DNA of 21,134 nt. Origin: a bacterium UBP9_UBA1432. GTDB taxonomy: Bacteria > Vulcanimicrobiota > Xenobia > Xenobiales > Xenobiaceae. Numbering within the stretch: the first letter of the stretch is position 1; every line of letters starts with the position of its first letter. A model generated the notes under the pieces. That model searched no databases, was not told the origin of the DNA, and saw only the letters and a list, made by a program, of their open reading frames with translations. Both the position numbers and the translations under genes were made by a program. The stretch is from NCBI GenBank assembly GCA_002329445.1, contig DCTU01000245.1:11756-32889 (forward strand), in the 5' to 3' direction. Of this stretch, positions 6,414 through 14,503 are shown in pieces.

Positions 6414-8123
6414 GTGGGAAGGTTCAAGCTGGTCGCCAAGGAGGGTCTGGACGCCGGTCGCGTCTTCTACCTGCGTGGAGACCCGATCACGCTGGGTCGG
6501 CCGGGTGCGGACGGGGACTCGACCGTGGAGTTCGACGAACCCAGCGTCTCCAGGGTCCATGCCTTGCTGAAGTGGCGCGCGGACCAGGACTGCTACGAAT
6601 TCTCCAACAGGTCCTTCACCAGTCCCGCCCGGATCAATGGTGAACCCGCCTCCTCGGGGGCCCTCCTGGTCCACGGCACCCTCATCCAGATGGGCGCCCT
6701 GGTGGTCCAGGTCCGAGATTCCCAAGAGGAGCTCCCGGACCCGGAACCCTTCATGGGCTGCCTGGAACTGCTCCATGGCCCGGGGTTTGCGGGTACCCGC
6801 TATCCCCTGCGTCGGGTCGCGATGACCATCGGCCGCTCGCCGGAATGCGACCTGCACATGGCCAGCCCCGCCCTGTCCCCGGTCCACGCCTCCATCGAAT
6901 GGTACGAGAAGCTGCCGGTCCTGCTTCCCAAGTCCAATCGCGAGATCTACGTCAACGGACAACCCATTCCCCGAGGGACCTTCCTGCGCCCGAACGACTT
7001 CATCCTCCTGGGAACCGGAGTCGCCCTGCGCTGGCTTCCGGTCAGCGTCCTGGCCAAGGAGGAACGCCCGGCGCCAGCCCAGGAGGCGATCCCCGAGGTG
7101 GAGCCCGCGACGCCGGCGCCCGAAGGCGGCGCCGACCTGTCCACCGAGATCCCCCGGCCCGAGCCGGAGCAGGAGGCCGCCACCACCTCGCAGCGCGCGG
7201 CCTTCTTCGCCGACCTGGCCGGACGTCTGGAGCGCGGCGAGCCCATCCGCCGAGCTGTCGAGGCGTCTGCCCAGGCCTTCATGCCGGCCCTGGCCGGCCC
7301 GCTGCACGAGGCATTGGGCTCCGGCCAGGGCCTGGCCGAAACCCTGGCCCGCTTCTCGGACTGTTTCACGCCCTACGAGCTGGGCATGGTCGCTGCAGGC
7401 GAGGAGGCCGGACTGCTGGACGAGCTGCTCAGGACCCTGTCGGACTCGCTGGAGGCAGAGCACCGCGCCCGACGCCGGCGGCTCCGAACGGCCGGCTGGA
7501 CCTGCCCGCTTCTGGCCCTGGTCGTGGCGGCGCTGTGCCTGGCCCTGCTGGGAGGACCGCCGGGACCCGCAGGCTTCGGATCGGCGTTGGGCCTGAGCCT
7601 GACGGGGACGGCCCTGCTGGCGCTCCCCCTGGGGATGACCCTGAAGAGGCTGCAGCGCAGGCACTGGTTCAGCCGCCGAGCCGACCGCCTTCTGGACCGC
7701 CTGCCCCTGATCGGCAGCGCCCTGCGGCTTCAGGCGGGAGAGCGCTTCCTCAAGGCCCTGGGTCCTCTGCTGCGTTCCGGGCTGCCCGCCCACCGCGGGG
7801 CACTCCTGGCCGCCGGGTGCACCGGAAGCACCACGCACACCATGGCCCTGATGCACGCGGCGGGCCGGATCGAGAAGGGGGAGCCCGTCCTGGATTCACT
7901 GGCGCCCACGGGGCTCTTGAGTGCCGAGGTCCTGGCCGAAGTCGAAAAGGGCGAAGAGCACGGGGACCTCCCCGAACGGCTGGCAGCCGCCTCGGCCCGC
8001 CTGGAAGAGGCCTCGCGCACGGCCCTGGCCCGAGCCTTTCCCCTCCTGGCCCTGGGGCCGGCCCTGCTCCTGGCCTGTCTGAGCGCCCTCAGCGCCGCCC
8101 TGGTCTGGCTGGCCTCCCGCTGA
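6414..8123 (+). CDS. FHA-FHA-T2SF fusion (GspF/PilC-like membrane protein with two FHA domains)
   Basis: The protein has 569 residues. FHA domain 1 (~5-100) has ITLGR, SVSRVH and INGEP; FHA domain 2 (~118-205) has MTIGRSPECDL, LSPVHAS and VNGQPI. A Pro/Glu-rich linker (~215-258) follows. The first T2SF repeat (~262-345) contains ERGEPIRRAVEAS and GEEAGLLDELL. TM segments lie near 363-380 and 392-410. The second T2SF repeat (~426-535) contains RLQAGERFLKALGPLLRSGL and EKGEEHGDLPERL, with a last TM at ~545-566. T2SF proteins (GspF, PilC) form the inner-membrane platform of type II secretion and type IV pili; FHA domains bind phosphothreonine peptides. The fusion suggests a platform controlled by Ser/Thr phosphorylation. 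I chose GTG 6414 because FHA 1 begins there and GGAAGAG precedes it; GTG 6348 would overlap the upstream gene. No secretion ATPase or pilin is adjacent. Confidence 0.85.
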   Translation: MGRFKLVAKEGLDAGRVFYLRGDPITLGRPGADGDSTVEFDEPSVSRVHALLKWRADQDCYEFSNRSFTSPARINGEPASSGALLVHGTLIQMGALVVQVRDSQEELPDPEPFMGCLELLHGPGFAGTRYPLRRVAMTIGRSPECDLHMASPALSPVHASIEWYEKLPVLLPKSNREIYVNGQPIPRGTFLRPNDFILLGTGVALRWLPVSVLAKEERPAPAQEAIPEVEPATPAPEGGADLSTEIPRPEPEQEAATTSQRAAFFADLAGRLERGEPIRRAVEASAQAFMPALAGPLHEALGSGQGLAETLARFSDCFTPYELGMVAAGEEAGLLDELLRTLSDSLEAEHRARRRRLRTAGWTCPLLALVVAALCLALLGGPPGPAGFGSALGLSLTGTALLALPLGMTLKRLQRRHWFSRRADRLLDRLPLIGSALRLQAGERFLKALGPLLRSGLPAHRGALLAAGCTGSTTHTMALMHAAGRIEKGEPVLDSLAPTGLLSAEVLAEVEKGEEHGDLPERLAAASARLEEASRTALARAFPLLALGPALLLACLSALSAALVWLASR

Positions 8124-8393
8124 CCCCGATGACACCCATGGCCCCTGGCTGAACCACGGAGGGCGCAGGAGGTCTGGATGCATTCGCGGCTCTGGATCCC
8201 GGTCTCAAGAGCACGCCCTCGGGGGCACGAGGACCGACCCGTTCGCCCTTGCCGTTCTCCGAGGTCTCCGCGGTTCCGTTCATCGATGTCGCCATGTTCT
8301 GCCCCCGAGATGCCCAGAGGGTGTCCAGGGCAACCGGCAGCGCCGGCCTCCTTTCGAAGAGGAGCCGAGCGCCTCGACGCCCAACCAGGGGCC
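8124..8393. other. 270-bp gap between the FHA-T2SF gene and uup
   Basis: No convincing gene is present. In-frame ATGs upstream of uup would add 72 Arg/Pro/Ser-rich residues unlike any ABC-F N-terminus. A perfect 10-bp inverted repeat occurs at 8218-8227 and 8300-8309 (CTCGGGGGCA and its complement), but it is GC-rich and widely spaced. I see no clear promoter or terminator. Confidence 0.4.
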
Positions 8394-10283
8394 ATGTCGA
8401 TCCTCCGCCTCGAAAACATCAGCCGCCAGTTCCGAACCGAGCCCCTCTGGCAGGACGTCACCTTGACGGTGGAGCCGGGTGAGCGGCTGGGCATCCTGGG
8501 CAGCAACGGCTCGGGCAAGACCACCCTGCTGCGGGTGATGGCCGGAGTCGAACCCGTCGACCGCGGACGCCGGAGCGTGGCCTCGGGGGTCCGGGTGGGC
8601 TACCTCCCCCAATCCCCGACCTTCGCTTCCGAGCTCTCGGTCCTGGATGCCCTGTACCACTCGCAATCGGAGGCCATCGATCTGCTCCGCGCCCACGAAG
8701 AGGCGTGTCGGCGCCTTTCCAAGGGCGACCCCGAGGGGCGTTTCGCTGCGGAGGTCTCCGAGCTGGCGGGACGACTGGAGGCCCTGGGGGCCTGGGATCT
8801 CCACACCCGGGCCCGGACCATCCTGACCCGGCTGGGCCTGCCGGACATGGAGGCCCGCGTGGGCAGCCTCTCGGTGGGACAGCGCAAACGGGTCGCGCTG
8901 GCCGAGGCCTTGATCTCCGAGCCCGACCTGCTGTTGCTGGACGAACCCACCAACCACCTGGACACGGCGGCCATCGACTGGCTGGAGGGATACCTGCGGC
9001 ACTTCGCCGGGGCCCTGGTCATGATCACCCACGACCGCTACTTCCTGGACCGGGTCACCCGACGCATCCTGGAAGTCGAGCAGGGGTGCGTCCAACTCCA
9101 TGAAGGGAACTACGCCTCCTACCTGCAGGAGAAGGACCACCAGGAGAAGCTCCGGGCCGCCTCGGCCGAGAAGCGCTCCAACCTCCTGCGACGCGAGATG
9201 GAGTGGCTCAAGCGCGGGCCGCGCGCCCGGGCCACCAAACAGAAGGCCCGTCAGGAGCGGATCCTGGCCATGCTGGAACAGGGCCCCCGGTCCACCCGAG
9301 GTGAGCTGGCCTTGGAACAGGCTGGAACTGCGTCCCGCTTGGGCCGCAAGGGCCTGCTCCTGCACGGACTGAGCAAGAGCTACGAGGGTCGACCCCTGCT
9401 GCGCGAGTTCACGCTGGAGCTTCAGGGGGGAGACCGGATCGGACTGGTCGGGCCCAATGGCTGCGGCAAGACCACGCTTCTGGATCTGGTGGCGGGCCGC
9501 GTGGAACCCGACCAGGGGTGGGTGGAGATGGGTCCCACCGTGGTTCCAGGCTACTACGCCCAGCGCTCGGGCGACCTGCCCGAGGAGACCAGGGCGGTCG
9601 ACTACGTCCGTGAGGTGGCCGAAGTCCTCACCCGGCCAGATGGTTCGCGCATCACCGCCGAGTCCCTGATGGAGAACTTCCTGTTCCCGCGCTCGATGCA
9701 GCACACCCCGATCCACAGGCTCTCGGGAGGCGAGAGGCGTCGGCTGGAGCTGCTGCGCGTCCTGCTGGGTGCCCCCAACCTGCTGCTGCTGGACGAGCCG
9801 ACCAACGACCTCGACCTGCCGACCCTGGTCCGTCTGGAGGCCTGGCTGGACGACTTCCCGGGCATCCTGGTGGTCGTCAGCCACGACCGCTACTTCCTGG
9901 ACCGGACGGTCGACCGCCTGTTCCACTTCGGAGTCGGGGGGCCCTCGGAGTTCCCAGGCGACTACGAAACCCTGCGCCAGACGCTGGCCGAAGAGGAAAG
10001 GCCCCCGACCCCGCCGCGGGTTCGCGCCCCGGCGCCTTCCCCGGGAGCCCCTTCCCGCGACCGCAGGCTCTCCTACAAGGAGACCCGGGAACTCCAGGCC
10101 CTGGAGCAGGAGATCGAGAGGGGCGATCAGCGCCGCCTCGTCCTCGAGCAGGCCCTGGCGGCGCCCTCCAGCGACGCGGAGCGGCTCCACTCGATGTACT
10201 GCGAGCTGGAAGGCCTCCAGGTCCGACTGGCCCAGGCCCTGGACCGATGGGCCGAACTGGCTGCCCGCGCGGAGAACGGTTGA
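8394..10283 (+). CDS. uup: ABC-F family ATPase, Uup type
   Basis: The protein has 629 residues and two ABC ATPase domains with no membrane segments. Domain 1 has Walker A GSNGSGKTT (~37), signature LSVGQRKR (~159) and Walker B LLLLDEPTNHLD (~179). A linker at ~235-300, rich in charged residues, matches the ABC-F P-site tRNA interaction linker. Domain 2 has GPNGCGKTT (~353), LSGGERRR (~443) and LLLLDEPTNDLD (~463). The C-terminal ~560-625 is a coiled coil (YKETRELQALEQEIERG and beyond), the Uup hallmark. ABC-F proteins act on ribosomes, and Uup is also linked to DNA-transposition phenotypes. The start is ATG 8394, where the domain begins (MSILRLENIS), with AGGGG very close upstream. The gene ends 9 nt before the convergent small membrane-protein gene. 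Confidence 0.93.
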   Translation: MSILRLENISRQFRTEPLWQDVTLTVEPGERLGILGSNGSGKTTLLRVMAGVEPVDRGRRSVASGVRVGYLPQSPTFASELSVLDALYHSQSEAIDLLRAHEEACRRLSKGDPEGRFAAEVSELAGRLEALGAWDLHTRARTILTRLGLPDMEARVGSLSVGQRKRVALAEALISEPDLLLLDEPTNHLDTAAIDWLEGYLRHFAGALVMITHDRYFLDRVTRRILEVEQGCVQLHEGNYASYLQEKDHQEKLRAASAEKRSNLLRREMEWLKRGPRARATKQKARQERILAMLEQGPRSTRGELALEQAGTASRLGRKGLLLHGLSKSYEGRPLLREFTLELQGGDRIGLVGPNGCGKTTLLDLVAGRVEPDQGWVEMGPTVVPGYYAQRSGDLPEETRAVDYVREVAEVLTRPDGSRITAESLMENFLFPRSMQHTPIHRLSGGERRRLELLRVLLGAPNLLLLDEPTNDLDLPTLVRLEAWLDDFPGILVVVSHDRYFLDRTVDRLFHFGVGGPSEFPGDYETLRQTLAEEERPPTPPRVRAPAPSPGAPSRDRRLSYKETRELQALEQEIERGDQRRLVLEQALAAPSSDAERLHSMYCELEGLQVRLAQALDRWAELAARAENG

Positions 10284-10292
10284 GCGCCGGCC

Positions 10293-10442
10293 TCAGTCGA
10301 AGATGTGATAGACCTTGTTGACCCCAAAGCTGGGAACGCGCTCGAACAGGTAGATGAACAGCAGCAAGGAGCCCACGATCAGGAGAATCCAGAACAGCGG
10401 GTTGCCCGCCAGGAGCAGCAGAATCTTCTTGAACTTGTCCAT
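10293..10442 (-). CDS. Small single-TM protein (49 aa)
   Basis: This short open frame on the minus strand starts at ATG 10440-10442 and ends with TGA at 10293-10295. The protein begins MDKFKKILLLLAGNPLFWIL, continues with a hydrophobic helix to about residue 33 and ends with a short soluble tail, FERVPSFGVNKVYHIFD. The Lys-rich N-terminus suggests N-in topology with a single TM at ~7-33. The codon pattern is plausible for this genome and a GGGA lies 6 nt before the start. I do not recognise a family. It is convergent with uup and divergent from the LolA-like gene. Confidence 0.65.
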   Translation of the reverse strand: MDKFKKILLLLAGNPLFWILLIVGSLLLFIYLFERVPSFGVNKVYHIFD

Positions 10443-10587
10443 GATTGTCCCAGGATAGCAGATCCTCCCCCCTGCCGGGAAACCCTGCGCTCTCCAAAGG
10501 GGTCCGACCTCCCAACCTGGCAGGGATGGGCCAAGCTTCGTTGAACGGCGCGCTGCCCTGGTGCAAGTTAATCATGGAGGCTTCCCC

Positions 10588-11211
10588 ATGTTCCGTCTCA
10601 ACCGAAACCTCACCCTGGCCCTGGCCGTGGCCGTGGCCTTCGTCCTCAGCCTGGCCGTCCAGGCCCAGGCCGCTCCCGCCGGCGATTGGAACGCCGTGAA
10701 GGCCCGCATCGAGTCGGCCAAGGACTATACCCTGAAATACGACTACTCCAGCGAACGCGGGGTCCTGAAGTTCGACTACTCGGTCTCGCTGGCCGGGCCC
10801 AGGATTCGGACCGAGGTGCTGCGCGGGAGCAGCCGCAACGTGGGCAGCGTCGTGGTCTACGACCCCTCCTTCGCCGCCGACAAGGTGCGCGCCAAGATCG
10901 GGATGGGCCGGATCACCCGCGGCCTGGACCACCCGGACGTGGTGGGGACCCCCTTCTTCCAGCCCCTGTTCACGATGATCCTCAACGAGTTGAAGAGCTA
11001 TCCGACCATGAAGGTGGCCGGATCCGAAAACGTCCGCGGCCAGCAGGCGACCGTCTATGAGTTCTCGGGAACCTCGGCCACGGAATACCGGGTCTGGGTC
11101 AACGCCAGCCACGAAATGGTCCGGACCGAGAAGAAACGCGCCGGGAAGGTCATCGAGACCCGCGACTTCCGCCAGATCCGCTGGAACTGCAACCCCAAGG
11201 TCGGGTTCTAG
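10588..11211 (+). CDS. Exported LolA-like protein
   Basis: The protein has 207 residues with a clear Sec signal peptide: Arg/Asn n-region, Leu/Ala/Val core to about residue 22, and a cleavage site after AQA near residue 28. The mature part is mostly beta strands (YTLKYDYSSERG, VYEFSGTSATEYRVWVNAS) and ends by residue 207 without any TM. Alternating strands with a central Met/Gly-rich region suggest the LolA/LolB or DUF1571 fold, which carries lipids or lipoproteins in the periplasm. That is fold-level inference, not a family match. The start is ATG 10588, with GGAGG seven nucleotides upstream. An upstream TTGAAC at 10541-10546 could be a -35 element, but no good -10 follows. Confidence 0.8.
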   Translation: MFRLNRNLTLALAVAVAFVLSLAVQAQAAPAGDWNAVKARIESAKDYTLKYDYSSERGVLKFDYSVSLAGPRIRTEVLRGSSRNVGSVVVYDPSFAADKVRAKIGMGRITRGLDHPDVVGTPFFQPLFTMILNELKSYPTMKVAGSENVRGQQATVYEFSGTSATEYRVWVNASHEMVRTEKKRAGKVIETRDFRQIRWNCNPKVGF

Positions 11212-11338
11212 GGGCCCGGTCGACCAGCGATCCTCCAAGTGGGGGGGCCCCGGACGATGAACGCGCCGTCGAGGAGATCCCCTCCCCGACACGAACCTTG
11301 TGCGCAGGTGCCTTGGGCACCAGGCAAAGGGAGCTGAC

Positions 11339-13168
11339 ATGCAGCAGGACCTGGAAAAGAAGTCGGTCACCGAACTGACCCGGCAGGTTGAAACCCTGAC
11401 CCGACAGGTCGCCAACCTGACCCAGCACACCCGAAGCCTGGAAGAACGAGCCTTCGACCTGTACACCATCTGCCAGGTCGGACGGGCCTTCACAGGGGAC
11501 AACCCTGTCAAGATCAGCGAGGTCCTGGTGGCCGCCATGTCCGACCGGATCGGCGCCACGCGGGCCCTGGTGTTGCTGGCCCGCCAGCCCAGGGGCCCGT
11601 TCAAGCCGATCTACGCCCACGGACTGCCCAACGAGGTGGTCCAGCGGATCTGCTTCCAGCCCCGCCAAGGCATCCTCTGGCAACTGCTGAAGGCCGGCGA
11701 ACCTTTCGCAGTGGCCGACTCCAGCGGCCAGACGCTCTTCCCTCGGGAATTCGAGGAGGCGAACCTGACCCAGGCCGGAATCTGCTACTGGGTTCCGCTG
11801 CTGGCCAAGGACGAGGTCCTGGGCGTGGTCTGCCTGGACAAGGCCTGCGACAGCGAGGCCGAGGCCCGCTTCTTCTACCTGTTGGCCAGCCAGGGGGCCA
11901 CGGCCCTGGACAATGCCCGTCTCTACCAGGAGTTGCAGACCTCCAAGCGGGACCTGGGCTACCAGATGAACAAGCTGGCCATGCTCTACGACGTCGGGCG
12001 GGCCCTGAACGTGATCGACGACCGCAATCGACTGCTGACGGAGATCCTGGGCCGGGCCGCCGCCATCGCCGACGCCGAGAAGGGCTCGATCATGCTCTTC
12101 GACGAGGGCAGCGATGAGCTGGTCGTCCAGGTCGTTCGGGGGATCGACCCCGAAACCGAGCAGAAGATCCTCAACGGCGAGATCGTCACCAAGCGCCTGA
12201 AGCGGGGCGAAGGCGTCGCCGGCCAGGTGGCGGCGACCGGAACCCCGATGGTGGTCAACAACGTCTTCGACGGTCCCCAGTTCGTCCGCTCACTCACTTC
12301 CCGGGTGAACTCGATCCTGTGCGCCCCCTTGCGGGTTCATGGCGACGTCATCGGTGTCCTGAACATCACCAACAAGTTCCAGGGGAAATCGTTCTCCGAC
12401 GCCGACCTGCAGATCATCCAGCAGGTGGCCGACCAGGCCGCCGTGGCCATCCACAACGCCCGTCTGTATGAGATGGCCGTCACCGACAGCCTGACCCACC
12501 TCTACATCCGCCGGCACCTGTTCCATCGCCTCAACGAAGAGATGCGCAGGGCCCACCGCTACAAGCACCCGGTCAGCCTGCTGATGGTGGACATCGACCA
12601 CTTCAAGTCCCTCAACGACGCCCACGGCCACCCCTGTGGAGACAAGGTCCTGGTGGAGGTGGCCCGCATCCTGCGCCGTTCGGTTCGCGAAACCGACCTG
12701 GTCGGGCGCTATGGGGGCGAGGAGTTCTGTCTGGTCATGCCCGAGACCGATCTGGAAGGTGCCTTTGTGGTGGCCAACCGGATGCACAGCCTGCTCGAGG
12801 CCCTGGAACTGGTCTGGGAAGGGACGCCCTTGCGCATCGCCGTGAGCGGCGGTGTGGCCACCTTCCCCGACCAGGCCGACACCCTGGAGGACCTGGTCCG
12901 CTTCGCCGATGCCGCCCTGTATTTCTCCAAACGCAACGGACGCAACCAGACCAACCAGTTCCAACCCGAGCATTTGCTCCACATGAAGGAGACCCCGAAG
13001 CTGCAGCCCGATGAGATGAACGGGGAGATCATGGAATCCGATCTGCGCCCCCGCTCTCGTCCTCGACCCACCCCGGAGCAGGAGATGACCACCCGGCAGA
13101 CCGTGGGTCTGGCCGCCCAGAACCCTCCCGAGGCCCGGGCTGACCAGAAGGCGCGCCCCCGGAACTAG
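11339..13168 (+). CDS. GAF-GAF-GGDEF diguanylate cyclase
   Basis: The protein has 609 residues. A short N-terminal coiled coil (~5-40, repeated TRQVETLTRQVANLTQ) leads into GAF domain 1 (~40-195) and GAF domain 2 (~215-375). The GGDEF domain (~380-545) has LMVDIDHFKSLND (metal Asp ~418), the active-site motif YGGEEF (~458-463) and the inhibitory I-site RETD at 450-453, five residues before it. Catalytic residues are intact, so synthesis of c-di-GMP with feedback control is expected. The last ~60 residues are polar and Pro/Arg-rich, with no domain recognised. There is no TM segment; the GAF pair probably senses a cytosolic ligand. The start is ATG 11339, with AAGGGAG upstream; a GTG at 11300 would add 13 residues. 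The stop overlaps the convergent TPR gene's stop in the tetranucleotide CTAG. Confidence 0.93.
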   Translation: MQQDLEKKSVTELTRQVETLTRQVANLTQHTRSLEERAFDLYTICQVGRAFTGDNPVKISEVLVAAMSDRIGATRALVLLARQPRGPFKPIYAHGLPNEVVQRICFQPRQGILWQLLKAGEPFAVADSSGQTLFPREFEEANLTQAGICYWVPLLAKDEVLGVVCLDKACDSEAEARFFYLLASQGATALDNARLYQELQTSKRDLGYQMNKLAMLYDVGRALNVIDDRNRLLTEILGRAAAIADAEKGSIMLFDEGSDELVVQVVRGIDPETEQKILNGEIVTKRLKRGEGVAGQVAATGTPMVVNNVFDGPQFVRSLTSRVNSILCAPLRVHGDVIGVLNITNKFQGKSFSDADLQIIQQVADQAAVAIHNARLYEMAVTDSLTHLYIRRHLFHRLNEEMRRAHRYKHPVSLLMVDIDHFKSLNDAHGHPCGDKVLVEVARILRRSVRETDLVGRYGGEEFCLVMPETDLEGAFVVANRMHSLLEALELVWEGTPLRIAVSGGVATFPDQADTLEDLVRFADAALYFSKRNGRNQTNQFQPEHLLHMKETPKLQPDEMNGEIMESDLRPRSRPRPTPEQEMTTRQTVGLAAQNPPEARADQKARPRN

Positions 13169-14493
13169 GAACCCGGATCCAAGGCCCCCCGGAGGTGCTG
13201 GCGCAGGTCCTCGACGTATTCGCGGACCAGGGCCGCCTCCGCGTGGTCCGGAGACAGCTCCAGCCATTTCTCGAAAGCCGCCACCGCCTCCCGAGGCCGG
13301 GTCGACAGGTCCAGCAGGACGCCCAGGTTGTACCAGATCTCCGGGCGGGCGGGGTCCAGACCACTGGCCGCCTGCGCCGCTTCCAGGGCCCCGGAGAGGT
13401 CGCCGGTCAAACGCAAGGCCAAGGCGAGGTTGTGCTGGGCCCAGGCGGATTCCGGTCGGGCCACGGCCACGGCCTCCAGCAGCGGGAGGGCCTGCCCTTC
13501 CTCTCCCGCCCGCATGAGCACCAACCCCAGGAACTCCTGCCCCAAGCGATGTTCGGGAGCGCGCTCCAGCAAGGCCTCGAGCTCCTGGCGGGCCTCGGGC
13601 AGGCGCCCCGCCCGGTAGAGCAGGGCCGCATACAGGAGGCGGGCCTCCTGCATGTCCGGGTCGCGATCGACCAGCTCTGCGGCCTGCACCAGGAGGGCTG
13701 CTCCCCCATCAAGCCGGGAGGCCAGGAGGGTCGAGTTGAGATGCGCCAGGGTCAGGTCCCCGGTCTCGGTGGCCTGCGAGAAGGCCTGATGGGCAGCCGG
13801 GACGTCCCCTTCCCGAGCCAGCAGGACTCCGAGGTTGTTCCATGCCTGCGGATCTTCCGGGGACGCCTGAACCGCCTGGTTCAGGAGGGCCAGGGCTTCC
13901 ACCGAGCGTCCCATGTCCCGCCACGCCGAGGCCAGGTTGACCGAAGCCGCGGTCCAGCCGGGGCGCATGGCCAAGGCCACCTGGAAGTCGTCGGCGGCCC
14001 GGGCCGGCTGCTCCAGGCGCAAGAAGACCACTCCGCGCAGGTGGTGGAACTCCGGTCGCCACGAGGCGGACAGTTCGACCTCGCGAAGCGCCTCCAGGGC
14101 CTCGAGATCCTCCCCCAGGTGGATCAACGCGGCGACCCGGTTCAAGCGGACCCGAAGGTCCTCGGGTTCCAGGGCCAGGTAGGCGTCATAGTGTTCCAGG
14201 GCCTCCCGGGAACGGCCCAACGCATCCAGGGCCAGGGCCAGATAGGGCAGGATCTCCAGTCGCCCTGCGTCGGCCTGGAGCCCTCGACGGTAGAGGTCGA
14301 CCGCCCGCTCCAGGTGGCCCGAGCGATGCAAGGCCCGTCCCTCACGAAAAAACTGACGGGCCTCCCACTCGGTCTTGATCCCGGGGCGCGGATCCGAGCC
14401 CGGGAGCGTCTCCGCCCGGACGGGCAGGCAGGCTCCCCAGAGCAGGATGGCCGACGCCGCCAGGGGAGCCAGGGGTCGCAGGAGGAAGCGCAT
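13165..14493 (-). CDS. Exported TPR-repeat protein
   Basis: The protein has 442 residues. It begins with a signal peptide, MRFLLRPLAPLAASAILLWG, with probable cleavage after VRA near residue 27; a Cys at 21 lies in a poor lipobox. About 11 tetratricopeptide repeats of ~34 residues run from residue ~43 to the end, with typical blocks such as RSGHLERAVDLYRRGLQAD and AWNNLGVLLAREGD. The repeats make a protein-protein scaffold, probably in the periplasm. It starts 10 nt after the stop of the upstream gene, so the two form an operon. Nothing in the sequence identifies the binding partner. Confidence 0.9.
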   Translation of the reverse strand: MRFLLRPLAPLAASAILLWGACLPVRAETLPGSDPRPGIKTEWEARQFFREGRALHRSGHLERAVDLYRRGLQADAGRLEILPYLALALDALGRSREALEHYDAYLALEPEDLRVRLNRVAALIHLGEDLEALEALREVELSASWRPEFHHLRGVVFLRLEQPARAADDFQVALAMRPGWTAASVNLASAWRDMGRSVEALALLNQAVQASPEDPQAWNNLGVLLAREGDVPAAHQAFSQATETGDLTLAHLNSTLLASRLDGGAALLVQAAELVDRDPDMQEARLLYAALLYRAGRLPEARQELEALLERAPEHRLGQEFLGLVLMRAGEEGQALPLLEAVAVARPESAWAQHNLALALRLTGDLSGALEAAQAASGLDPARPEIWYNLGVLLDLSTRPREAVAAFEKWLELSPDHAEAALVREYVEDLRQHLRGALDPGS

Positions 14494-14503
14494 CCCGATC
14501 GGG

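Noticed and set aside
6845..8152. 435-residue plus-strand frame overlapping the FHA-T2SF gene
   Set aside because: Arg/Pro/Gly-rich out-of-frame shadow with no TM or motif.
8218..8309. 10-bp inverted repeat with 72-nt spacing
   Set aside because: GC-rich and far apart; plausible by chance in this composition.
8178..8393. 72-residue N-terminal extension of Uup
   Set aside because: Low-complexity Arg/Pro/Ser sequence; ABC-F proteins begin at the first ATPase strand, which matches ATG 8394.
8280..10190. 636-residue open frame on the minus strand opposite uup
   Set aside because: Gln/Gly/Val-rich antisense shadow of a clear ABC-F gene.
10541..10575. TTGAAC as a promoter for the LolA-like gene
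   Set aside because: No acceptable -10 hexamer at 16-19 nt.
11307..11321. GGTGCC-TTG-GGCACC hairpin before the GGDEF gene as a riboswitch or terminator
   Set aside because: Only a 6-bp stem with no T-tract and no larger conserved fold visible.
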